Below the pieces are notes generated by a model. It ran no database searches. It was not told where the DNA came from and saw nothing but the letters and a program-made list of their open reading frames with translations. DNA of 16,675 nucleotides. Source: DBFJGL01 sp048394785. GTDB taxonomy: Bacteria; Bacillota; Clostridia; Christensenellales; CAG-917. Below are positions 1 through 7,831 of the stretch, piece by piece. Position 1 is the stretch's first letter. Every line of letters starts with the position of its first letter. A program made the translations under genes and the position numbers. Location: the NCBI GenBank assembly GCA_048394785.1, contig DBFJGL010000086.1, positions 1 through 16,675 of the forward strand. The letters run 5' to 3'.

Positions 1-20
1 TAGGATTTTTCAAAAAAATA

Positions 21-49
21 TTGACAGAATACAATCGTTTACATATAAT
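21..49 (+). promoter_or_regulatory. Sigma-A-type promoter of the operon
   Basis: A perfect -35 box TTGACA lies at 21-26 and a perfect -10 box TATAAT at 44-49, separated by the ideal 17 bases. The sequence in front (1-20) is A/T-rich and could act as an UP-like element. Transcription should start near position 56, giving an untranslated leader of about 80 bases before the ATG at 137. A full-consensus promoter is expected to be strong unless repressed, which fits the three operators over and just downstream of it. No other convincing promoter was seen between the genes, so it probably drives the whole cluster. Confidence 0.88.
30..43 (+). promoter_or_regulatory. Operator O1, LacI-family/cre-like, between -35 and -10
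   Basis: The 14-mer TACAATCGTTTACA differs from the other two copies by one base and ends directly against the -10 box. A repressor bound here would block RNA polymerase. The centre is at 36.5. Confidence 0.8.
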
Positions 50-63
50 GATTTCAATGAATG

Positions 64-77
64 TGTAATCGTTTACA
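64..77 (+). promoter_or_regulatory. Operator O2, LacI-family/cre-like
   Basis: TGTAATCGTTTACA is a near-perfect inverted repeat around a central CG, the hallmark of LacI/GalR-family operators. It lies just downstream of the predicted start of transcription. Its centre (70.5) is exactly 34 bp from that of O1. With the preceding base it also fits the broad CcpA cre consensus (WTGNAANCGNWNNCW) except at the first W, so global catabolite control is an alternative reading. Confidence 0.8.
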
Positions 78-97
78 TATATTTTTTTGCCAAAGTA

Positions 98-111
98 TGT
101 AATCGTTTACA
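98..111 (+). promoter_or_regulatory. Operator O3, LacI-family/cre-like
   Basis: This is an identical 14-mer to O2 (TGTAATCGTTTACA). Its inverted repeat extends outward to 96-113 (TATG...CATA). The centre at 104.5 is again exactly 34 bp from O2. With the preceding A it matches the whole cre consensus, but three evenly spaced copies on one promoter point more to a local LacI-family repressor that senses the sugar. Confidence 0.8.
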
Positions 112-136
112 TAAATCTGAAAGGGAGCAGATTTTT

Positions 137-1555
137 ATGTATTACAGAGCTACGGGCAAAGCGGTTTGCGCAGACGTTATACCGTTTTACGAGGACGGAG
201 AGTTCAAACTTTTTTATCTGAGAGATTTCAGAGACGTCGAAAATGACGGCGAGGGTTGTCCGTGGTGTCTTTTGACCACGCAAAATCTCGTGGACTATAA
301 AGATTTCGGTCCCGTGCTTTTGAGAGGAGATAAGGACAAGCAGGACTTATACGTATTTACGGGTTGTTGTATCAAGAACGGCGACGAATATATGATTTTT
401 TATACGGGGCACAATCCGCACCTGAGGGCGAAAGGTTTGCCGGAACAGAAAGTTCTGCGCGCCAGAAGCCGCGACCTTATACATTGGGAAAAGGATGAAA
501 GTTTTGTTTTCGAAGCTCCCGAGTGGTTGGAGATGCACGATTTCAGAGACCCGTTCGTTTTTTACGACGACGAGAAAAAACGCTACTGTATGTTGCTTGC
601 GGGCAGGGTTAAAAATGCCGCGCCTGCAAATGCGAAAGGCGTTACGCTCGTTGCTTATTCCGACGACCTTTACAAGTGGGAGTTCGACCGCGAGCCGTTT
701 TACGCGCCGCACGCGTACTTTACCCACGAGTGTCCCGACCTTTTCAAAATGGGAGATTGGTGGTATTTGGTTTTCAGCGAATTTACCGACAAAATAGTCA
801 CTACTTACCGTATGAGCAAAAGCCCGTTCGGTCCGTGGAGCGCGCCTGCAATCAACAACTTCGACGGGCACGCTTTTTATGCCGCAAAAAGCGTCAGCGA
901 CGGAAAAAGAAGAATACTGTTCGGCTGGAACTGCATAAAGGACGGCGAAAAAGACGACGCGTTCTGGCAATGGGGAGGCACGGTCATTCCGCACGAAATA
1001 GTGCAGGATGAAGACGGCACGCTGTACGTCAGATGTCCCGACGAAATCAAAGCAGCATATCGGAAAAAGGCGGAAATAACAGAAGGGCGCACGCTGGGAG
1101 GAGTCAGCTCGTCGGGCAAATCGTACACTCTCGGCGACGACGGCTTCAACTTTATTATGCTGGGCGAAATGCCTGAAAACTGCCGCATAGATTTGACGTT
1201 CACGACTCGCGACGACAGGGGAGATTTCGGACTTATTCTCAGAGAATCGGACAATCTCGACAAACATTATGCGGTCAAATTCGAGCCTCGGTTCAACAGA
1301 CTCGCATTCGATAAAAAACCTCGCCGCGACAACACGCTGCATACGCAGGTCGACGTCGAACGCTGCTGCAAGCTTGTCCCCAACAGGGAAAATTCGATGA
1401 CGGTCATTGCGGAGGGCAGCGTCGTGGAAGTTTACGTCAACGACAGAATTGCGATGAGCGCGAGAATGTTTGACTTAAAAAGCGGTAATTTCGGAATTTA
1501 TACACACAATACTACCGTGAAATTCGGTAACGTCGGTCTTTTTACAAGAAGCTGA
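137..1555 (+). CDS. Cytoplasmic GH32-family glycoside hydrolase (beta-fructosidase-like)
   Basis: A 472-residue protein with no signal peptide, so it should act in the cytoplasm on imported oligosaccharides. The N-terminal part (about 10-305) looks like the GH32 five-bladed propeller. It has the putative nucleophile Asp13 in ADVIPFY, the transition-state stabiliser Asp138 in RDP (137-139) and the acid/base Glu198 in ECP (198-200). These match the three catalytic positions of GH32 in order and spacing. The classic WMNDPNG block is replaced by a D-x-x-P-x-Y form. The C-terminal part (about 320-472) resembles the GH32 beta-sandwich, with VEVYVND near 430. The start is supported by AAGGGAG at 121-127, nine bases before the ATG. 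It is the first gene of the operon. Fructan-type substrates are inferred from the family; the exact linkage is unknown. Confidence 0.88.
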   Translation: MYYRATGKAVCADVIPFYEDGEFKLFYLRDFRDVENDGEGCPWCLLTTQNLVDYKDFGPVLLRGDKDKQDLYVFTGCCIKNGDEYMIFYTGHNPHLRAKGLPEQKVLRARSRDLIHWEKDESFVFEAPEWLEMHDFRDPFVFYDDEKKRYCMLLAGRVKNAAPANAKGVTLVAYSDDLYKWEFDREPFYAPHAYFTHECPDLFKMGDWWYLVFSEFTDKIVTTYRMSKSPFGPWSAPAINNFDGHAFYAAKSVSDGKRRILFGWNCIKDGEKDDAFWQWGGTVIPHEIVQDEDGTLYVRCPDEIKAAYRKKAEITEGRTLGGVSSSGKSYTLGDDGFNFIMLGEMPENCRIDLTFTTRDDRGDFGLILRESDNLDKHYAVKFEPRFNRLAFDKKPRRDNTLHTQVDVERCCKLVPNRENSMTVIAEGSVVEVYVNDRIAMSARMFDLKSGNFGIYTHNTTVKFGNVGLFTRS

Positions 1556-1571
1556 CAAAAAGGAGGGGGAT

Positions 1572-1766
1572 ATGCGCGGTCAACTTGTTTCGTTTGTATT
1601 GAAAGCGGCGCTTTTTCTGCTGATAGCCAATTTCGTGATGATATTCATAGTGCCGCCCTTTACCGCCGAGTGGTATATAACGCTGTTCTCGGTCATTCTT
1701 ATGCTCGTTCTTATCGCGGGCATTCAGATAGCTTATGCAATCAAAAGAAGGAGGGAAAAGCAATGA
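1572..1766 (+). CDS. Small two-helix membrane protein, function unknown
   Basis: A 64-residue protein that I do not recognise. It has two strongly hydrophobic segments (about residues 5-27 and 34-56), separated by a short turn with PPF and a Trp, and a basic tail (KRRREKQ). The positive-inside rule puts both ends in the cytoplasm. A strong ribosome site AGGAGGGGG at 1561-1569 supports it as a real gene. Its stop overlaps the start of the next gene as ATGA (1763-1766), so it is probably translationally coupled to the GH32 lipoprotein. It could be a small membrane partner of that lipoprotein or of the importer, but nothing in the sequence proves a role. Confidence 0.75.
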   Translation: MRGQLVSFVLKAALFLLIANFVMIFIVPPFTAEWYITLFSVILMLVLIAGIQIAYAIKRRREKQ

Positions 1767-3823
1767 AAAAGAGTTTGACGGCGATTATTCTTGCCGCAGT
1801 CACGGCGGTAAATATATTTGCGTTCACCGCGTGCAATAACGATAAGGGAAACGATAAGGGAGGTGGCGGAGAAGTGCCGAAAACTATCGGATACGAGGAT
1901 ATTTACAAGCATACGCCCTCAAAGAGCGAAACCGTTACCGGAAGCGACGTGTATAAAGCGTCTTACGGTTACGTTGACAACTCGTTGCAGGGTTACAACG
2001 CGTTTTATTACCGCTATCGCGAGGACGGAACGCTTAAAGATATGAGTTATTCGGGCGGCAGCTGGACGGGCGGAGGCGCGTCGATGTCAGACGGCAGAAT
2101 GAGCTCCGCAAGCGGAGTTAACGCCGTCAGAGTGTTCAGAGCGCCCGTTTCGGGACGCGCTCACATTTACGGCAATCCCTATCTTTGCGACGGAGAAAAC
2201 GCTGTCGTGAAAATAAGCGTCGACGGCAGAGAAGTTTGGAGCGGTTCCGTTTACGACTCTACGGGCGTGTACCATTCCCGAACGTTAGAACTCGGCGAAG
2301 GTCAGGAAGTCTGTTTCGAGATAAGCGGAAATTCTACGGTGTATTGGAACCCCACGGTTGACTTTACGCTGCAGGACGAAAAATCGCTTCACCACACCGT
2401 AGACGGATATTACGGCGACGTTCACCCTTATTACGACGAGAGAACGGGCAAGCTGTATATGTTTTATTTGTCCACGGGAAGACAGTCCGGCGAGGTCAAA
2501 GAACAGTTTTCGTCGCTGTTGACTACGAGCTCCGATTTTATCAGATACGAGGACACGAAAATTCAGCCCGACAGCTCAAATCCTCCCGAACAGGAATTGT
2601 ATTACGCGCTCGGAGTTTACAAGGATAAGGACGGAAATTACCGTTCGAGTTACGGTTACGGCAATTACGCAGGCGCGAGCAAGAGTACGGATTTGATAAA
2701 TTGGCAGACCGGCTCCGACGTTTACATCGACGAAGCGGACGGATTGCTCAAATACACATTCCGCGCGTATTTCGACAGCGACGTCGTATCGGGCAGAGAC
2801 CCCGACATTACGTACGACCCGGAAAGCGGCAAATATTATTGCGTGGTTATGAACTACTATACGCAGGCGGTTGCCAACGGCAGCAAGGGGCTTGCATTGT
2901 ATACGGCGGGAGAGGACGGAAAGTATTCGACCAAAGCCGTTAAACTGCTCGACTGCACGGGACGCGGAGACCCGGAGTGTCCGCAACTCAAAAAAATAGG
3001 CAACAGATGGTATTTGTTCTATTCCATTTACGGCACGGGAAGTGCGGGCAACGTGGGTAATCTTTCGTACAGAGTAGGCGACGAAAACGTGTCGCCCGAC
3101 AAAGTGAATTGGAATGCCAAAGAAGAATTTGCGCTCGACGGCGGCGACCTTCACGCCGCGCAGGTATGTCAGGTGGGCGACAAATGGTATATGTACGGCT
3201 GGCTGAACTATACCCCTCACGCAAACGTATGGGGCGGCTATCTGAATATGGCGCGCGAGGTTTACGTCAAAGACGACGGAACGCTTGCGGCGCGCTGCGA
3301 CAGCTATTTGACCGACCTTTTGAATATGGGACGCGTCGCGACTTTCGAGGACGCGAACACGACGAGCGGCAATCTCAGCTATAACGACGGAACTTTTACG
3401 GCGGCTCAGGGCGGGCGCGCAACGCTTGACGGCGAGTACGGACGCAGTCTGCTGTTTGCGGACGTAGAACTTCCTGCGGGAGCGGACAGAGCCGGTTATG
3501 AGTTATCCGCCGGCGGAAGAAATTATTTTGTGGGCTTGCAACGCGCAAACGGGAAACTTTATCTGTCCGTTTACGGAAATCCCGAAGCGATGACCGACGG
3601 CTGCCGCATAGAAATCAGAGATGCGTCGCAGACTTCTTTCCGTCTGAAAATCGTTGCGGACGGCAAGTTTATAGAGGCGTTTGTGAACGATGAATATGCG
3701 CTTTCTGCGCATACCTATCTCAACGGCGCGTACACATTGGGTATTTCCGCATACGGCACGGGTGCGTCGGTAGGACGCGCGGAAGTGTGCAAGCTTGCGG
3801 ATTATAACAACATCTTCGACTGA
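1763..3823 (+). CDS. Extracellular GH32-like lipoprotein, paralogue 1
   Basis: A 686-residue protein. It starts at the ATG at 1763 (AAGGAGGG at 1748-1755), because the lipoprotein signal begins there: MKKS, a hydrophobic core, and lipobox FTAC with Cys24. A Gly/Asp/Lys-rich linker follows. Residues about 60-205 form a beta-rich N-terminal domain that may bind sugar. Residues about 210-515 look like a GH32 propeller, with Asp219 in YYGDVHPYY (nucleophile), RDP at 345-347 and ECP at 405-407. Residues about 525-686 form a C-terminal beta-sandwich with EAFVNDEYAL near 638-647. All three catalytic residues are present, so activity is expected. It should sit on the outer face of the membrane and cut a fructan-like glycan before uptake. 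It is clearly paralogous to the protein at 13055-15004. Confidence 0.85.
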   Translation: MKKSLTAIILAAVTAVNIFAFTACNNDKGNDKGGGGEVPKTIGYEDIYKHTPSKSETVTGSDVYKASYGYVDNSLQGYNAFYYRYREDGTLKDMSYSGGSWTGGGASMSDGRMSSASGVNAVRVFRAPVSGRAHIYGNPYLCDGENAVVKISVDGREVWSGSVYDSTGVYHSRTLELGEGQEVCFEISGNSTVYWNPTVDFTLQDEKSLHHTVDGYYGDVHPYYDERTGKLYMFYLSTGRQSGEVKEQFSSLLTTSSDFIRYEDTKIQPDSSNPPEQELYYALGVYKDKDGNYRSSYGYGNYAGASKSTDLINWQTGSDVYIDEADGLLKYTFRAYFDSDVVSGRDPDITYDPESGKYYCVVMNYYTQAVANGSKGLALYTAGEDGKYSTKAVKLLDCTGRGDPECPQLKKIGNRWYLFYSIYGTGSAGNVGNLSYRVGDENVSPDKVNWNAKEEFALDGGDLHAAQVCQVGDKWYMYGWLNYTPHANVWGGYLNMAREVYVKDDGTLAARCDSYLTDLLNMGRVATFEDANTTSGNLSYNDGTFTAAQGGRATLDGEYGRSLLFADVELPAGADRAGYELSAGGRNYFVGLQRANGKLYLSVYGNPEAMTDGCRIEIRDASQTSFRLKIVADGKFIEAFVNDEYALSAHTYLNGAYTLGISAYGTGASVGRAEVCKLADYNNIFD

Positions 3824-3839
3824 CAAGAAGGAGGAAATT

Positions 3840-5804
3840 ATGAAACGGGCAATAAGATTATCTATATGCGTTATTCTCGTGCTCGCCATTGCGGTTGTGT
3901 GCTTTGCCGCCTGCAATAACGAAACGGGAAAGGGCATAAATACGGACAAGTCTTTCTCTATGGTTGCAACATGGACGACGAGCGGGCTTGTCAATCACTA
4001 CGACAGCAATACGACCTGTAATGCGTTCGATTATTTCGTGGTGGAAGGGCTGTACAGATACGTGCGCTCCACAGACGAAATTTTCTGTCAGCTTGCAGGG
4101 GAACTTCCCACTCACGCCGACCGTCCTATGGAAGATTATAAGGACGTGATGGGCGAGGACGCGTTCGACTATTATGCCGAGCAGGGTGCTACCACCGTCG
4201 CCGTCACGACTGCCAAAATCCGCGAGAATGCAAAATGGCAGAACGGCGAGGACTTCACCGCGAAAGACGTCTGGGCGTATTACTACATAATACACCCCAC
4301 GTCCAGCAACTATATGGCGGCGGTCAGAGTCGTGGACGACAAGACGGTTGAATTCGTATGGAACCCCTTGAAAGAGCCGAACGACACGGTTAAGGAACTC
4401 TTGCTCGCACAGGATAAATCGGGCACCGTTAAATACGACGAATTCAAATCTTACGTCGATACCGTTTATAACATCGTTATGAACAGCCCCGTAAACGAAA
4501 ATCTCAACCTTTGGGGAGCGTTCAACCGTTTTTCCACTGCGGAGCAGATTGTGGAGCTGAACATAGCCAAAAACGCGTTTTTCGCGTACAGCCCGTCCTG
4601 GTATATTGCGACAGGTCCTTTCAAACTTGACATTTTCTCGGCAACTCAGATTTTGCTCACCAAAAATCCCTATTATTGGAATGCGGATAATATCGGGTTT
4701 GAAAAAGTAAAGCTTTATTCTTCCAACGACCTCAATCAGACTTATCAGCTCATTACTAACGGTTATGTCGATTATTACGACGGATTCATTCAGCAGGATA
4801 CTCTGGACAGTATGCTTGCCAGCAACGAAAATCTCGTAAACCTCAAAATGTACGATCCGGGTTCAATCGGTCTTACGTTCAATCTCGACAACAGCCTGTT
4901 TACTCTCGGCGTAAGACGCGCCTTCCAATACATTTTCAATCGCGAGGAAATAACCAATGCGGCAAATCCTTATGCGACGGCGTCTTATTATCCTTTGCTC
5001 GGTATGGCTCCTTCCGAGGCGCAGACTTATATGAGCGAGGAACATTATAACAATTTGCCCGAATATTCTCACAATACGGCGGAAGCGGAAAGACTGCTTA
5101 CGGCAGAGGGTTGGACAAAGAGCGGCGGCAGATGGTACGCAAACGGTCAGGCCGTAGAACTTACGCTCGGCACTCCCAGCACTTCGGATATTTCCAGCAC
5201 TGCGGCGGAAGCGGCGGCGGCACAGCTCGAAGCTTTCGGAATAAAAGTCAATCTGCTTAAATCCAGCAACTTCTATTCCAACGCAACCGCGGACAGCTCG
5301 CCTTACGACCTTATGCTCGAATGGACCGACCTCAATATGTCCTTCTCTTATCCCACGGGTTCCTATACGCAGTTTTCGAGCATTTATTCCAGATGGATTC
5401 ACGTTGACAGATACCCCGAAGATTATCACGACGGACAGAAAGCAGGCAACGTGAGAATGGTGTTCAACGGTCTGGGCAACGACACGAATACCTATGAGTT
5501 TGCGGATTATATCAACTCGTTCTATTCGGTGGACGAAGAACAGCTTACTTATCTAGTCGACGTGTTCAATACGGGACTTGCGGATATGTGTCTCGGCGTG
5601 CAGTTCTTCCAAAACGTCACGGCGTCCACAATCAACGTAGGCAAAATCAAGGGCGTTCCGCTTGAAGAATACTGGTCGCAGAACAGAAACGTCACGTACG
5701 TGCCTGCGCCCGGTACCGAAGATTTCTTTGCGGTAGCGCGCACAAATCTCGTTTATGCGACGAATTATCTGCTCGCATACGGCATTTATCAGCCGAACTT
5801 CTGA
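3840..5804 (+). CDS. Substrate-binding lipoprotein of Opp/Dpp-type ABC importer
   Basis: A 654-residue family 5 solute-binding protein (SBP_bac_5). The start at 3840 follows GGAGG and begins a lipoprotein signal with lipobox FAAC (Cys25). Family signs are WQNGEDFTAKDVWAYY (133-148), ATGPFKL with NPYYW (257-280), the LGVRRAFQYIFNREE segment (356-370) and AERLLTAEGW (416-425). It is longer than the usual 500-550 residues, with extra sequence around 190-250 and toward the C-terminus (about 495-610). The C-terminal half is rich in Tyr, Phe and Trp, which would suit stacking against sugars but is not proof. Placed between GH32 genes and followed by the matching permeases and ATPases, it most likely delivers oligosaccharides rather than peptides. 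Confidence 0.9.
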   Translation: MKRAIRLSICVILVLAIAVVCFAACNNETGKGINTDKSFSMVATWTTSGLVNHYDSNTTCNAFDYFVVEGLYRYVRSTDEIFCQLAGELPTHADRPMEDYKDVMGEDAFDYYAEQGATTVAVTTAKIRENAKWQNGEDFTAKDVWAYYYIIHPTSSNYMAAVRVVDDKTVEFVWNPLKEPNDTVKELLLAQDKSGTVKYDEFKSYVDTVYNIVMNSPVNENLNLWGAFNRFSTAEQIVELNIAKNAFFAYSPSWYIATGPFKLDIFSATQILLTKNPYYWNADNIGFEKVKLYSSNDLNQTYQLITNGYVDYYDGFIQQDTLDSMLASNENLVNLKMYDPGSIGLTFNLDNSLFTLGVRRAFQYIFNREEITNAANPYATASYYPLLGMAPSEAQTYMSEEHYNNLPEYSHNTAEAERLLTAEGWTKSGGRWYANGQAVELTLGTPSTSDISSTAAEAAAAQLEAFGIKVNLLKSSNFYSNATADSSPYDLMLEWTDLNMSFSYPTGSYTQFSSIYSRWIHVDRYPEDYHDGQKAGNVRMVFNGLGNDTNTYEFADYINSFYSVDEEQLTYLVDVFNTGLADMCLGVQFFQNVTASTINVGKIKGVPLEEYWSQNRNVTYVPAPGTEDFFAVARTNLVYATNYLLAYGIYQPNF

Positions 5805-5814
5805 GGATAAAAAA

Positions 5815-6909
5815 ATGAAGCTTCGTATGAAATCCGCAGGGGATACCCCTGCGGAGATTACGCAGAATAACGGCTTTAAGAAAGCGATGAAGTACGTGGG
5901 GAGATTTTTCTCCAAGTACAGATATTTCTTTGCGAAGGTGGGAATATCCCTGCTTACGCTTGCGCTTGCCACGATACTTCTGTTTTTCATACTGCGGTTG
6001 ATACCCGGCGACATAGTAGAGCTTTACGCGTTGAAGTTGCAGCAACAGCAGGGCATAAGCTTTGAAAGAGCGTACGAACTTGCCGCGCAGCTTCTGAATT
6101 TCGACCCTAACGAAAACGTCTTCGAAGCGTTTATACGTTACGTCGGAGGTCTGTTCAGAGGAGAACTCGGAGAGTCTTATCTGGAAACGGGAGTATCTGC
6201 GAACTCGCTTATCGCAACGCGTCTGCCTTGGACTCTGTTCATTTCGTCGGTGTCGCTGTTCATCAGTTTTATTCTGGGCACTATAATTGGCGGTTTCGTG
6301 GCTCAAAGGCGAAAGGGAGTTGCCGATAAAGCCGCGACGAGTTTTATAGCGATTTCCGGCTCCGTTCCCGATTATCTCATCGCGCTTGTACTCGTAATAG
6401 TGTTTTCCTATCAGTTGGGCTGGTTCCCCGCGCAAAACAATTACGACGCGTTCAGCGTCACGCCCGGATTTAATCTGCCGTTTATAGGCAGCGTGCTGTA
6501 TTACGCTTTCCTGCCCATACTTTCATACACAATCGTGCAGACGGGCAATTGGATACTGCATATGCGCGGCAGTTGTATAGGCGTGCTCGGAGAGGACTAT
6601 ATTCTTGCGGCTCGCGCGAGAGGACTCAGCGAAAGCACAATTCGCCGCCGTTATATGAAAAAGAACGCGCTTTTGCCGCTTATCACACAGCTCGGCGTGT
6701 CTTTCGGAGCGTTGTTCGGCGGAGCGGTGCTTATGGAAAGCATCTTCAATTATCCGGGCATCGGACTTGAAATTTCAAACCGTATTATCAGCAAAGACTA
6801 TATGGTCGTGCAAGGGTTGATATTCTTCTCTGCCGCGATGGTTATACTCGTAAATCTTGTGGTAGACCTCATATATCCGTTGGTGGATCCGCGTGTGCGA
6901 AAGGGGTAA
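5815..6909 (+). CDS. ABC importer permease, DppB/OppB family
   Basis: A 364-residue membrane protein. The start at 5815 has GAGG at 5803-5806, which overlaps the stop of the binding-protein gene, so the two are coupled. A basic cytoplasmic N-terminus (about 1-40) is followed by the DppB-type first helix ending in FILRLIPGD (58-66). A periplasmic-side loop with RYVGGLFRGELGESY (108-122) and further helices from about 138 come next. The EAA loop, which contacts the ATPase, is intact: EDYILAARARG at 260-270, then ALLP. FNYPGIGLE and the C-terminal DPRVRKG are typical of the family. It pairs with the next gene to form the channel. The DNA for residues 7-14 forms a strong hairpin (5833-5855). Confidence 0.93.
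   Translation: MKLRMKSAGDTPAEITQNNGFKKAMKYVGRFFSKYRYFFAKVGISLLTLALATILLFFILRLIPGDIVELYALKLQQQQGISFERAYELAAQLLNFDPNENVFEAFIRYVGGLFRGELGESYLETGVSANSLIATRLPWTLFISSVSLFISFILGTIIGGFVAQRRKGVADKAATSFIAISGSVPDYLIALVLVIVFSYQLGWFPAQNNYDAFSVTPGFNLPFIGSVLYYAFLPILSYTIVQTGNWILHMRGSCIGVLGEDYILAARARGLSESTIRRRYMKKNALLPLITQLGVSFGALFGGAVLMESIFNYPGIGLEISNRIISKDYMVVQGLIFFSAAMVILVNLVVDLIYPLVDPRVRKG
5833..5855 (+). other. Perfect 10-bp stem-loop inside the start of the permease gene
   Basis: TCCGCAGGGG (5833-5842), loop ATA, then CCCCTGCGGA (5846-5855). It starts 18 bases into the permease coding region and 29 bases after the stop of the binding-protein gene. No run of T follows, so it is not a standard terminator. 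It may protect the 3' end of the binding-protein message or slow expression of the permease, giving more binding protein than permease. Confidence 0.7.
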
Positions 6910-6911
6910 TT

Positions 6912-7823
6912 ATGACTGCAAACGATAGATTAACAGCCTTTTTCGAAACATTAAAGCTCGGATTTGTGCAATTTTTTACCGCATTCGGCAAAGGTTGCAA
7001 AAAGATTTTCGGCAACGGAAAAACCATTTTCGGTTTTGTTATGCTGATGTTCTTTATAGGCGTCGCGATATTCGGACCGATGATTTTCCCGTATGACGCG
7101 AATACGGATATGGCAAACAAATATCTTATGCCGTCGGCAGAACACCCGTTCGGCACCGATTGGCTCGGACGCGACGTGTTCCGTCAGGTAATCGCAGGTA
7201 CGGGTTCGGTGCTCGAAATAGCCTTTTATACGGCGATTATCACGGTTGTGATAGGCACGGTTCTGGGCATTGTCAGCGGCTTTATGGGCGGTTGGGTGGA
7301 CAAAGTCATTATGTCCGTCACAAACATCTTTTTAGCCATACCGTCCTTTCCGATATATCTGCTTCTTGCCGCGATTATGACAATCGACACGCCCATTATG
7401 CTGTCGCTCGTCATTTCGCTGTGGAGCTGGGCGGGACTTTGCAGGGCAATCAGAGTGCAGATTATGAGCCTTAAAGAACGCGATTTCATTCAGATTTGCA
7501 CTGTTATGCATATGAGCAAAGCTCACATAATTTTCAAAGAGCTTCTGCCCAACGTGTTTTCTTACATCGTAATCAATTTCGTTATGGCGATGCGCAACGC
7601 GATTATGGCGAGCGTCGGCATTATGCTTGTCGGACTTGCCGCTTACGACCCGACAAACTGGGGCGCAATCATTAACGCGGCGCGTACAAAAGGACTTATC
7701 AACGTCAAAAACATATACATTCTGCTTTATCCGCTGGCGGCGATAGTTCTGTTTCAGACGTCAACTCTTATGCTTGCGAACGGACTCGACGAAACGCTCA
7801 ATCCGCGTTTGAGAGTGTTGTAG
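6912..7823 (+). CDS. ABC importer permease, DppC/OppC family
   Basis: A 303-residue membrane protein. AAGGGG overlaps the end of the previous gene, and ATG follows the TAA by two bases. Family marks are a first helix at about 39-58, the loop HPFGTDWLGRDVF (78-90), a helix block from about 100, and a C-terminal GLDETLNPRLRVL. The second half, including NWGAIINAA (249-257), is typical of OppC. The oddity is the EAA loop: where relatives have EAA-x-x-x-G, this protein reads QICTVMH (194-200), with the key glycine replaced by His200. The flanking part (AHIIFKELLPN, 204-214) is intact. It should form the channel with the DppB-like protein. Confidence 0.92.
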   Translation: MTANDRLTAFFETLKLGFVQFFTAFGKGCKKIFGNGKTIFGFVMLMFFIGVAIFGPMIFPYDANTDMANKYLMPSAEHPFGTDWLGRDVFRQVIAGTGSVLEIAFYTAIITVVIGTVLGIVSGFMGGWVDKVIMSVTNIFLAIPSFPIYLLLAAIMTIDTPIMLSLVISLWSWAGLCRAIRVQIMSLKERDFIQICTVMHMSKAHIIFKELLPNVFSYIVINFVMAMRNAIMASVGIMLVGLAAYDPTNWGAIINAARTKGLINVKNIYILLYPLAAIVLFQTSTLMLANGLDETLNPRLRVL

Positions 7824-7831
7824 GAGGGGAT

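Noticed and set aside
347..1342. Minus-strand open frame of 331 residues over the first GH32 gene
   Set aside because: It is antisense to a gene with intact GH32 catalytic motifs. No promoter or ribosome site supports it.
1670..1762. Longer N-terminus for the first GH32 lipoprotein, starting at 1670
   Set aside because: The extra residues overlap the small membrane-protein gene and would bury the lipoprotein signal. The ATG at 1763 has a good ribosome site and starts the signal peptide.
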